Assembly (NCBI RefSeq): GCF_016862635.1
Contig: NZ_BONI01000026.1
Location: 40,552-104,551 of the forward strand
From: Catellatospora coxensis
GTDB lineage: Bacteria > Actinomycetota > Actinomycetes > Mycobacteriales > Micromonosporaceae
Reading direction: 5' to 3'
Length of the DNA stretch: 64,000 nt
In this document: in pieces, positions 33,501 through 42,300 of the stretch
Numbering within the stretch: the stretch's first letter is position 1
How the letters are laid out: every line of letters begins with the position of its first letter
Made by a program: the position numbers and the translations under genes
The notes under the pieces: model-generated
What the model saw: only the letters and a program-made list of their open reading frames with translations
Databases searched by the model: none
Told to the model about the DNA's origin: nothing

Positions 33501-36405
33501 CGGTCAGGTTCACCGGGGCGTAGGACCAGAAGTCGCCGTCCTCGATGAAGCCGATGTTCTGGAAGCCGCCGGCGGTGTCCGTCGTCGTCTCCAGTTGCAC
33601 ACCCGGGTCGCCGCCGCCGACGCCGTCCGGAGCCCGTCCGGTGGCGGCGAAGTACTCGGCCTGCTTGCGCTTGGGCTGCAGCTGTTCGATCGCCCTGCCG
33701 GTCAACGCGCTGGAGCCGCCGACCCCACCATCATCGGTGTAGGTGGCCTCGAACACGGCGAACACGTTGGCGTCAGCGCCGTGACCGGAGGCCAGCGACG
33801 TCTGCACGGTGCCGGTGCACCCGGTATAGGACTGCAGGGGGTGGGCGTGCTGGTCGTGACCCAGGTAGTACTGCAGGGTCACCCGCGAGCAGTCGATCGT
33901 CCCGTCTTCGGGGTCGGTCACCGCGACGGTGTACTTGACCTGGTCACCCCATTCGAAGAAGCCGCCGTCCGGGGGGAACGAGATGGTGACTGTGGGCGCC
34001 GTGTTGCCGACCGTGACCGTCACGTTCGCGACGGCCGTACGGTTGGCGGTGTTGGTGACCGTCAGTTGCGCCGTGTAGTTACCGGCAGCCGGGTAGGTGT
34101 GCGACGGGTTGGCCGCGGTGGAGGTGCCACCGTCACCGAACGTCCACGCGTAGCTCAGCGCCCCGCCGTTCGGGTCACGCGACCCGGCGCTGGAGAACTG
34201 CACCGAAAGCGGCGCCGGTCCGGAGTCCGGCGTGCCGGTCGCCACCGCTATCGGGGCCCGCTCGCCCGCTATGTAGTCGATGCGGTAGATCCCGGAGTCG
34301 CCGTTGTTGCCGCCGAATCCGGTGCCCCACTCGATCAGGTAGAGCGCGCCGTCGGGGCCGAACTCGAAGTCCATCGGCCGCAGGAAGGTCATGCCGCTGA
34401 GCATGTTGTTGATGTCGATCAGCGACTTGCCGTCGGCGGCGACCTGGAACGCGTACATCTTGTTCTGGTTCCACTCGCCGAACATCGCCTTGCCGTCGTA
34501 GTACGCCGGCCACTTGCGCTCGGAGACGAGGTCGGGGTCGTAGCGGTAGACGGGCCCGCCCATCGGCGCGCCGCCGCCGCCGATCTCCGGGAACAGCGCG
34601 TTGCCGCTGTAGTCGTAGTCGACGGTGGCGCTGACCGCGGGCGGGAGGTTGGTCAGTCCCGTGTTGTTGGGCGAGTTGTTGACCGGTGCCGCGCAGTCGA
34701 ACTTCGCGCCGGCCGGTCCGCTGGGGAAGGTGTAGTCGTTGTAGGCGTAGTTAGCCCCGTGGCAGTACGGCCAGCCGTAGTTGCCGGGCTGGACGATGTT
34801 CCATTCGACTGTCCCTTCCGGGCCGCGGTTCGGGTTCGCCGCGCCCGCGTCCGGGCCGTAGTCGGCCACGTACAGCGTGTTCGTCTTCGCGTCGATGCCG
34901 ATCCGGAACGGATTGCGGAAGCCCATCGCGAAGATCTCCGGCCGGGTCATCGCCGTACCCTGCGGGAAGAGGTTCCCGCTCGGGATGGTGTACGTGCCGT
35001 CCGGCTCCGGGTGGATGCGCAGCACCTTGCCGCGCAGGTCGTTGGTGTTGCCGGAGGTGCGCTGGGCGTCGTAGTTCTGGCGCCCGGCCCGCTCGTCGAT
35101 CGGGGTGAACGAGTCGGACTCGAACGGGTTGGTGTTGTCGCCGGTGGCCAGGTACAGGTTGCCGGCGCTGTCGAACACCATCGAACCGCCCGCGTGGCAG
35201 CAGGTGGCGCGCTGCGTCGTCACCTCCAGCACAACCTTCTCGCTGGCCAGGTCGATGCTGTCGCCGCTGACCGTGAACCGGGAGATCCGGTTACGCGTCA
35301 TACCGTCGTTGGGCGCCCAGTACAGGTAGACCCAGTTGGTGCTGGCGAAGTTCGGGTCCAGCCGGATTCCGATCAGGCCGTCCTCGTTGCCGGTGAAGAC
35401 GTCCAGGTCGACCGCGGTCACCGTGGTGCCGGTGGCGGGCTTGATGATCTGCACCCGGCCGTCACGTTCGATGTAGAAGACCCGGCCGTCCGGCGCGATG
35501 TCCAGCTCCATCGGATTCTGCGTGTTGCCGTCCAGCGTCACCTTCTCGTACCCGCTGGTCAGCGACGCGCTGCAGTCCGAGTCGAGCGCCCCGGCCGCCG
35601 TCTGGATGCCGCCGAGCAGGTGAGCCAGGAATGAAGGCTCGGTGTACGACGCGATGGTGTGACCGATACCGGTGTACCAGGACCGGCCGCCGTCGTAGTC
35701 CTGGCACCACGCGATCGGGTGGTCGGCGCCCATCGCGCCGGTGCCCGGCGAGTAGGACCGCTCGTCCAGACTGGCCAGCACATGCACCTTGCTGCGCGGG
35801 TTGGTCTGGTAGTTGTACCACTCGTCGAGCCGAGACCACTGCGCCGGCAGAGAAGCCGTGGACGGGTGCGACGGGTCCTCGACCTTGATGGTCGCCTGCT
35901 GGTTGTTCGGGTGCGCCGAGAAGTAGGCGCCGACCAGGCTGCCGTACCACGCCCAGCCGTACTCGGTGTCCGATGCGGAATGCACGCCGGCAAAACCGCC
36001 GCCGGCGCGGATGTAGCGCTCGAAGGCCCCCTGCTGAGCGGCGTCGAGCACATCACCGGTGGTCGACAGCCAGATCACCGCCGCGTACTGCGCGAGGTTG
36101 GCGTCGGTGAACGCGCCGGCGTCCTCCGTCGCGGCAACCGTGAACCCGTTGTCGACGCCGAGCTGCTGGATCGCGGCGATACCAGCGGGAATGGAATCAT
36201 GCCGGAACCCGGCGGTCTTCGAGAAGACCAGCACCGAGAAGGGAGCAGGCGCCGCGTTGGCTTGATTGATGGTTGCCGGCGCGGCCTGCGCGGGCGACTG
36301 CCCTACGGCAAGCGCGGTCACGGTCATGGCGAATGCGAGCACCGAACCGAGGAGAGATCGCGCTCTGATATTCGGATGGGTGCGGCTACGACGTTGTGAG
36401 GACAC
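30565..36405 (-). CDS. Giant secreted multidomain protein: ThuA - sugar dehydrogenase - PKD - CBM6 - PKD - two ConA-like - Ig-like repeats
   Basis: A 1946-residue protein with a Sec signal peptide (hydrophobic to about residue 41, ending SPAQA). In order: ThuA domain (50-280; LVFSKTAGFRHDSIP); glucose/sorbosone dehydrogenase propeller (283-713; NPMELDIAPDGRVFYIERDG, CCHAGGSM); PKD (713-798; YAWTFGDGG); a beta domain (to 905); CBM6-like (908-1055; AEYFAATG, GFIEDGDFW); PKD (1060-1148); two concanavalin-like/DUF1349-type repeats (1152-1355, 1357-1555); OmpL47/Ig-like repeats (1562-1825); and a helical FIMAH-like tail (1827-1875). GTG 36405 has TTGGAGA 6 nt upstream and fits the signal peptide better than ATG 36483. 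Likely an extracellular carbohydrate-binding and oxidising enzyme. Confidence 0.85.
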   Translation of the reverse strand: MSSQRRSRTHPNIRARSLLGSVLAFAMTVTALAVGQSPAQAAPATINQANAAPAPFSVLVFSKTAGFRHDSIPAGIAAIQQLGVDNGFTVAATEDAGAFTDANLAQYAAVIWLSTTGDVLDAAQQGAFERYIRAGGGFAGVHSASDTEYGWAWYGSLVGAYFSAHPNNQQATIKVEDPSHPSTASLPAQWSRLDEWYNYQTNPRSKVHVLASLDERSYSPGTGAMGADHPIAWCQDYDGGRSWYTGIGHTIASYTEPSFLAHLLGGIQTAAGALDSDCSASLTSGYEKVTLDGNTQNPMELDIAPDGRVFYIERDGRVQIIKPATGTTVTAVDLDVFTGNEDGLIGIRLDPNFASTNWVYLYWAPNDGMTRNRISRFTVSGDSIDLASEKVVLEVTTQRATCCHAGGSMVFDSAGNLYLATGDNTNPFESDSFTPIDERAGRQNYDAQRTSGNTNDLRGKVLRIHPEPDGTYTIPSGNLFPQGTAMTRPEIFAMGFRNPFRIGIDAKTNTLYVADYGPDAGAANPNRGPEGTVEWNIVQPGNYGWPYCHGANYAYNDYTFPSGPAGAKFDCAAPVNNSPNNTGLTNLPPAVSATVDYDYSGNALFPEIGGGGAPMGGPVYRYDPDLVSERKWPAYYDGKAMFGEWNQNKMYAFQVAADGKSLIDINNMLSGMTFLRPMDFEFGPDGALYLIEWGTGFGGNNGDSGIYRIDYIAGERAPIAVATGTPDSGPAPLSVQFSSAGSRDPNGGALSYAWTFGDGGTSTAANPSHTYPAAGNYTAQLTVTNTANRTAVANVTVTVGNTAPTVTISFPPDGGFFEWGDQVKYTVAVTDPEDGTIDCSRVTLQYYLGHDQHAHPLQSYTGCTGTVQTSLASGHGADANVFAVFEATYTDDGGVGGSSALTGRAIEQLQPKRKQAEYFAATGRAPDGVGGGDPGVQLETTTDTAGGFQNIGFIEDGDFWSYAPVNLTGIDALRFRVASNTAGGRIEVRAGTADGPVLATATVPGTGGWQTFTDVTATLSSPSTVTGPLFLVAKNPVGDTGTGSLFNVNWVDFLGRGVTDNAPPVVTASATPTTGTAPVPVTFTGSATDAEGDNPLTYLWEFGDGATAGTANATHTYATPGTFTATLTVSDARGAKSYANVVVRVEAPNNACLGARSDNFDGTALDKGRWSTVVRENQLYSVAGGTLRLPTAVGDLYGTRNDATNLILQPAPDGAWQATTKVSVAVAADYQQAGLIVYGDDDNYAKLDLLYGGSRKFEFIRETAGTPRNGAADAVGAPAELGSTAYLRLISDGVNLTAAWSADGVTFAPVGQSAALAGIVNPKVGMFALNGGTTAPVVDAAFDWFQLTPDAPAGPIDPSDEFAGSALDRCRWNAVVREDATKYRVAGGKLEIDVPNGDIYTGNNTGPTNLILQNAPSGDWTLETKVDGSQLNEQYQQAGLLVYLDDDNYLKLDYIVDNTAGSPVSRRIEFRSEIASVVQNPQPGITNLTGAVWHLRLVRAGSVYTASYSADGTTWTALEPLTNTAVGDTPKVGLFTLGGNQTASKPASFDYFRLTTPGAGDTTAPVTTAAVTGAATAGWYTESPTVTLTAADETAGSGVASTQYQLDDATTWTAYTGPVLISGTGTHQLRYRSTDTAGNVEQAKTVEVKVDATAPITTATFAPANDDGWHAGQVPVVLAATDAGAGVAKLEWSLDGGPWTPYTEPVDIGGDGQHELLYRATDGAGNVETLKSAVLKVDGNQPTVIVAGLADGQLYGDSQDVRVTFQAVDPTSGIASVVGTLNGAPYATGTLQAMYELRLGLHELTVTATDKAGNKTVSTVRFYVTTSFRDMQNLLDRFKATSRLSANAHKKLTAKLTAARQAEANGNDAKAISQLKEFRALASNTSLVPEAEVRAVLVRDTDAMIIRLGGTPPTDAGVKANGGTSLAGVGRLAEDVVRIGKNGRLR

Positions 36406-36801
36406 GAAGAGTCTCCAATGTCTGGACAGGACTGCAGAGCCCGCCGCGGCTCGCCGAAGACCAGTTGGGGGGCGATAGTTCATTCCCTAAACAAAGTAGT
36501 GCCGCCACCGAAGTCGTGGCCAGAATGATGCCGGTCAATTTCGTAACGTTTCGATAACACACGACGTGTCAAAGCATGGGCGGCCGTCTGGAGGCCCGAG
36601 CGCCCCGATGTATCTGCGGCCGCAGCCGTGCCCCTTGAACGGTGAATCGGGCGAGCGACCCGAGGTCATCGACTGGGACGGAGGCAGCCATGCCCAACAG
36701 CGCAGGGCCCGCAGACGACAGGGCTGGTCAAGGCTGCGCCGCCCTCCCTGATCGCCTCGGTGCGAGGGCAGCCGTCGCCGCCACGAGGGCAGGAGCCTGA
36801 C
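36406..36801. other. 396-bp divergent intergenic region
   Basis: This lies between the giant secreted-protein gene and the large-protein cluster. I see no gene. Both promoters should be here, but no clear -35/-10 pair or operator stands out. Confidence 0.4.
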
Positions 36802-39375
36802 GTGGCGGCCGCCCACCTGATGCCCGCAGTCGTCGCGTTCGCGCATGACCGCCTCACCCGCCTGCTCGCCGACGCCTCGGGGGAACTGCTCGCCACGGTC
36901 GCGCCCGCAGCAGCTACCACACCGGCGCTGCTGTCCGGCTTGGACCAGGATCTGGCCGCCGCCCGCGGGGAGCTCGCCCGCGCCGGAGGCGAGCCTGCCG
37001 CTGCGGTGCGCTGCCTGGCTACCGCGCTGGGGCACGTGGCCGACGCGTGCCGCCGCATCGCTGCCGCCGTTCCGCAGGCGGGCACCGCTGAGCAGCTGCT
37101 GGCCGCCGCGGTGACCGACGCCGTCGGCGACTGCGGCGGACTGGCAGCGCAGCTCGGGCTCGGCGGGCCGTGGCGGTGGACGGTTTCCGGGACGGTGCTT
37201 GCCGCCTCCGCCCACGCCGAAAGCACAGTCGACCTTGGGCCGGTCGTGCTGCGCCACCCTGAGCTCACCGTACGTCTCGACTGGGCCGCCGCGGCGCTGT
37301 CGGTGCGGCTGTCCGCCGACGCGGTGCTGAGGCTCGCGGCCGATCCGCTGGTCGCGGCGCTCGCCACGGGTGGCGCCAACGCCGTCACCCACGTGAGCGT
37401 CGGCGTCGACGCCGAACACGGCCTCACCGTCGGCGAGGGTACGGACCAGCGGGTACGCCTACCCGCGACCGTCGAGACCAGCGCGGTCGCCCTGCGTGAC
37501 CTGACCCTGGCCGTACCCGACCGGGACATCGAGCTCACCGCCGAACTCGCCGGGACGCTCGGACCGGTCGCCGTCACCGTCTCGGGTGCCGGCGCGGTGC
37601 TGTCCGTCGACCCGGCGGCGGCCACGGCGCTGACCGCGGCAACCCGCCTGCCCGACGGGGCCGGCCTCGCCGTGAACGCGGGAGTGGTCCGCGGCGGCGG
37701 GCACCTCGACCGCCACGACAGCGGCTACCGCGGCACCCTCGCACTGTCCATCGGCCCGGTACAGGTCACGGCCGTCGGCCTGATCGGCACCGAGCCCGGA
37801 TTCTCGCTGGTGCTGCTGTTCTCCACCGACTTCGCCGCACCTATCCAGGTCGGCTTCGGATTCACCCTCGACGCCGTAGGCGGCCTGCTCGCCGTCGCAC
37901 GTACGGTCTCCTCCGACGCGATGATCGCCGGGATCCACGACGGCACCGCCGACGCGCTGCTGTTCCCCGACCAGCTCGACCGCGTCGACACCGCGCTGCT
38001 GGAGCGGATCTTCCCGGCCCGCGGCGGCGCAGTCGCCGTCGGCCCGGCGTTCCAGCTGGGCTGGGGCACCCCCGTCTCATTCCTCACCGCGAAGGTCGGC
38101 ATCGTCGTCGCGCTGCCCGCGCCGAAACTGATGCTGCTCGGAGCAGTTCGCGTCGCCGTGCCCAGCCCGGCACTGCCCATCGTGGACCTGCGCGCCGCCG
38201 TGTACGGCGAGACAACGCCGGAGCGGGCACTGGTCCTGGTGTCCCTGACGGGGTCGCGGCTGGCCGGGTTCGGCCTGTCCGGCGACCTCGGCATGCTGTT
38301 CTCCTACGGCGCGCAGCCCCGGTTCGCGATCTCCGCCGGCGGCTTCCACCCCGGCTACCCGGCCCCGCCGGAACTGTCCGGCATGCGGCGGCTGGCCGTG
38401 GACATCTCCCCACCCGCGCTGCTGTCGCTGCGCGCCGAGGCGTACGTCGCGCTGACCGGCAACGCGTTCATGCTCGGCGCGCGGGTCGAAGCGACGATCG
38501 ACTTCGAGGTCGCCGCGGCGCACGGGCACCTGTCCTTCGACGCGCTCGTGCAGTGGGCGCCGTTCCACTTCGAGGTCGGCATCCGGGCAGGCATCGCGGT
38601 CAGCGTGCTGGGGGAGACCTTCGCCGGCATCGCGCTGTCCCTGCACCTGCAAGGGCCGGGACGGTGGATCGCGCACGGCACCGCCACCCTCGAGCTGGCG
38701 TTCCTGCCCGACATCGACCTCGAAGTCGGGCCGAAGGAATGGGGCGCCGACCCGGACGAGCAGCCAAAGGCCGCCTCGCCGCTGGAAGTGCTGCGCGACG
38801 AACTGGATCACGCCGCGTCGTGGCAGGTGCTGCCCCCGGCCACCGCGCAGGACCTGGTGGTCCTACGCGATGCCGCGCCGGATGCGGACGCCCTGTTCGC
38901 GCACCCGCTCGGCGGCGTCGGGGTCCGGCAGCGGGCCGTGCCACTGGACGTGCCGATCGCACACCTCGGCGGCCGCCCCGTCCGCGAGCACCTGCTCGCC
39001 CTCGGCGATCCCGCCGTCGGCGGGATGCGGCCCCAGCGGGTCGTCGCGGTCACCGAACTGTTCGCCCCGGGCCTGTACCTGGCACTGACCGAGGACCAGA
39101 AGCTGTCCACCCCGGCGTACGCCCGCTACCGCTGCGGCACCACGGCCGAGGGCTTCCACGCCACGCCCCACGGCCCGGTCCGGCACACCGAGTACCGGTG
39201 GGAGACCGTCTACCCCCACCGGGCCGACCTCGCCGCGCAGCGCCACGACGGCGCACACGTCCACCCGCCGGCCGGTCAGGTGCTGGCCGCCGGCCCGGCC
39301 GGGCGCAGCCGCGCAGCCGCAGACCCCTACCAGGTGACGGGCCGTCCGCTGCGGCTCCAGGAGGATGTGCGATGA
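36802..39375 (+). CDS. Large DUF6603-like protein (cluster gene A)
   Basis: An 857-residue protein without signal peptide. Residues 1-120 are Ala-rich helices. From about 300 it is a long beta-rich repeat protein with YRGTLALSIGPVQVTAVGLI, PIQVGFGFTLDAVGGLLAVA, DGTADALLFPDQ, LGWGTPVSFLTAKVGIVVAL, SAGGFHPGYPAPPEL and ALVQWAPFHFEVGIRAG. This succession matches my knowledge of DUF6603-type proteins, which have no known function. I start at GTG 36802 (AGGAG 6 nt upstream). Its TGA overlaps the next ATG (ATGA), so it heads a tightly packed operon of very large proteins. Confidence 0.7.
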   Translation: MAAAHLMPAVVAFAHDRLTRLLADASGELLATVAPAAATTPALLSGLDQDLAAARGELARAGGEPAAAVRCLATALGHVADACRRIAAAVPQAGTAEQLLAAAVTDAVGDCGGLAAQLGLGGPWRWTVSGTVLAASAHAESTVDLGPVVLRHPELTVRLDWAAAALSVRLSADAVLRLAADPLVAALATGGANAVTHVSVGVDAEHGLTVGEGTDQRVRLPATVETSAVALRDLTLAVPDRDIELTAELAGTLGPVAVTVSGAGAVLSVDPAAATALTAATRLPDGAGLAVNAGVVRGGGHLDRHDSGYRGTLALSIGPVQVTAVGLIGTEPGFSLVLLFSTDFAAPIQVGFGFTLDAVGGLLAVARTVSSDAMIAGIHDGTADALLFPDQLDRVDTALLERIFPARGGAVAVGPAFQLGWGTPVSFLTAKVGIVVALPAPKLMLLGAVRVAVPSPALPIVDLRAAVYGETTPERALVLVSLTGSRLAGFGLSGDLGMLFSYGAQPRFAISAGGFHPGYPAPPELSGMRRLAVDISPPALLSLRAEAYVALTGNAFMLGARVEATIDFEVAAAHGHLSFDALVQWAPFHFEVGIRAGIAVSVLGETFAGIALSLHLQGPGRWIAHGTATLELAFLPDIDLEVGPKEWGADPDEQPKAASPLEVLRDELDHAASWQVLPPATAQDLVVLRDAAPDADALFAHPLGGVGVRQRAVPLDVPIAHLGGRPVREHLLALGDPAVGGMRPQRVVAVTELFAPGLYLALTEDQKLSTPAYARYRCGTTAEGFHATPHGPVRHTEYRWETVYPHRADLAAQRHDGAHVHPPAGQVLAAGPAGRSRAAADPYQVTGRPLRLQEDVR

Positions 39376-42300
39376 CCAGCCCGACCGTCCCGTTCAGCCC
39401 CGACGACGTCGCGCTGGCGTCCTACACGTTCCTGTCCCACGTCCGCACCGGCCTGGCCGCCGCCGCGGGCGACCCGGCGGCCGGTGCGCTGCGCACCACC
39501 GTGCAGGCCAGTGTGCCGATCCTCGCCGACGGCGCTGCCGCGGGCGAGGTGTCGCGACGGCTGGAGGTGTACGGGCCAGGCGACGTGCTCGCCATCGACG
39601 GACGCCAGGTGCTGCGCCGCTATCCGGCCGCGGGCGCGGTCGGCGTCGAGCCGAACTACCTCGCCCACGTCGAGTTCGACCGGCCCGACCTGCCGTGGCT
39701 GTTCACCCCGCGCGCGCCCGAAGCGGCCGGCACCCGGCTGACCCCTTGGCTGGCCCTGGTCGTGCTGGAGGACGGACGCTACCGGCCGCAGCCCTCGCGC
39801 CCCGGGTTCGTGCCCGCCGTACGCGCCCACCTGTCGGAGCTGCAGCCCCTGGACGGCGCGTGGGCGTTCGCGCACGCTCAGGTCCTCGGCCCGCCCGAGG
39901 CCGGGCCGTCGCTGGCAGACCGCCTGACCGACGCGTACGGGCCGGTCAACCTGTCCCGGCTGCTGTGCCCGCGACGGCTGCGCCCCGGCCGCGGCTACCT
40001 CGCGTGCGTGGTGCCCGCGACCGACGCCGGCACGCGAGCCGCGCTGGGCGAGCGGCAGGAGCAGGGGTGGACCCTCGGCCCGGCATGGATTCGCCGGCCG
40101 GGCGACGACGACCAGGAGATCGACCTGCCCGTGCTGCACTCGTGGTGGTTCAGCACCGGCGCGGACGGCGACTTCGAGGCGCTCGCCGCGCGGCTGCGCC
40201 CGCTGCGCGCCGCATGGCAGATCGAACGTCTCGTGGACACCTCCCGGCCGTGGCCGGACGCCGACGTGGCCGCGGGCCGTCGCCAACCCGTTGCCGGGCC
40301 ACTGATCGCCCCGTGGGGCAGCGCGGCCGCCGAAGCCTGGCCGGCGGCGGTGACCGAGCAGCTGCGGGGCAGGCTCAACCTTCCCGCCGACCACGCCGAC
40401 CGTGCCCCGTCGCCGGACGACCCGCCGCTGCCGACGGTCGGCCCGCCGATCTACGGCGGCGCGCAAACGGGCCGCCGCCGCCTCGGCCCCGACGACGGCG
40501 ACCGGCTGGCCGAACTCAACCTGCGGCCGGCGCACCGCATCGCGGCCGGGCTCGGCGGCCGGGTCGTCCAGCACGACCAAGAGGCGCTCATGCAGGCGGC
40601 CTGGACCCAGCTCGGCGACCTCGCCGGGGTCAACGCGATGATCCGCCACGCGCAACTGGCCCGTTTCACCGGTGCGTCCGTGTACCGCCGCCACCTCGAC
40701 CCGCTGCCGCTGGGCGAGCTGCTCCAGGTCACCCGCCCGGTGCACGGCGAGGTGAGCGCCGACAGCGTCAACGGGCAGACGCTGCGTGAGACCGTGGCGG
40801 CCTCGTCCCTGCCGGACACGGTGTCCACGACCGGGTTCCGCCGGGTGACCAGCCGGTACGGGGCAGATCTCCCGCTGACCGAGGAGCAACTGCAACGCGG
40901 CTTTCAGCGGCCGTACGACGACGGGTGGCTCAGCCGGGTCAACCCGGCCGCGGCGGCCGTCATCAGCCCCGCGGCCGTCCAGCAGGCCACCGGGCAGGTC
41001 GGGGCCGGGCCCGAAGACCTGCTCGCCCTGGCGCAGGCCGTCGAGCAGACGCCTACGGTGACCGACGCGGTCACTGCGGCCGTCGCGCTGCCTCCGTCCG
41101 AGCCGGCGATGTACCCGCGGTTCGCGGTCGACGCCTGGGCGGCCCGGCGCAACCTCGACATGGTGCTGGCCGCGCTGCCCGCCGATCCGGCCGCCGACCC
41201 CGACCGGGCCGCGGCATTGCTCGGTCCGCTCGGCGCGCTGGCCAAGGCAGCAGGCGGTTACACCGGCCGGCTGGCCGCGCAGACCCTGCTGCACACCGCC
41301 GACCTGCTCGGCCGCGGACCGGAACCGGCCGCGGTGGCGGCCAGGGTGACCGAGCCCGGCAGCGGCCTGACCCCGCAGACGCTGGCGCAGGCGATCCGCG
41401 CCGACAGCGACGTGCTGCCCGCACTGCTCGACACCGCGCAACTGGCCGCCCTCGCCCGGGTCTGCGTCGACCCGCCGCTGCTGACCCAGGCCGCCAAGGA
41501 CGACCCGCAGGTGCTGGTCGCCGCCGCGCACGAGGAGCTGGATCTGGCGGCGTACACAGCCGCGGCGGTGGAACTCGTCGGTCCCCACCGGACCGGAGCC
41601 ATCGGCCAGGTCACCACCGAGATCCCCCAGACCGAGCTGGCGGGGACCGAACTGCCGGTACCGGCAGGGACCGGGGAGGACCTCACGGCGCCACAGGTGG
41701 GTACGGAGCTGATCCTGAACGAGGCCGACGCGGGCGTGATCCGCCTCGTGGACGAGCAGCTCGCCGCCGACGATCTCGGGTTCGGCCTGGACCTCGGCGG
41801 ACGACTGGGCGGCGACCTCGGGGGAGAGCTGGGCGGCGAGCTAGGGGGAGAGCTCGGCGGGGACCTCGGTGGTGAACCAGGCGGTGTCCTCGGCGGCGAC
41901 CTGGGCGGGGAGTTCGGCGGCGAACTGCCGGGTGTCGGCAGGGTGCCGGGCTGGACCGAGGTGGAAATCCTCGAAGGACTGGAGCTCACCCCCGAGCAGC
42001 TCGTACTGCTGGCCGGCGGGCAACCGCCTGAGGAGCTGCTGGCAGACCTGGCACTCGGGTGCCTGGACGACGACCAGCTGGCCGAGGCCGCGCGGCTGCA
42101 CCTGGAGGACCCGGTGCTGGCCGAGCTGCTGCGCCCCGGTCTCGGCGAGACCGGCGCGGACCTGCTCGCCCGCGGCTGCTTCCAGGAGCCGGAGTTCGTG
42201 CCCGACCAGCGCATCGTGGAGGCGATCCTGGCCTGGTTGGGCCGCGAACGCCTGCCCAGCGGCGAGCTGCCCGACCTGTGCGGCCTCGACGAGGACATGT

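Noticed and set aside
33061..35634. Long plus-strand open frame (857 codons) across the giant secreted-protein gene
   Set aside because: Low-complexity Arg/Gly/Val-rich product with no domain; it mirrors the well-supported minus-strand gene.
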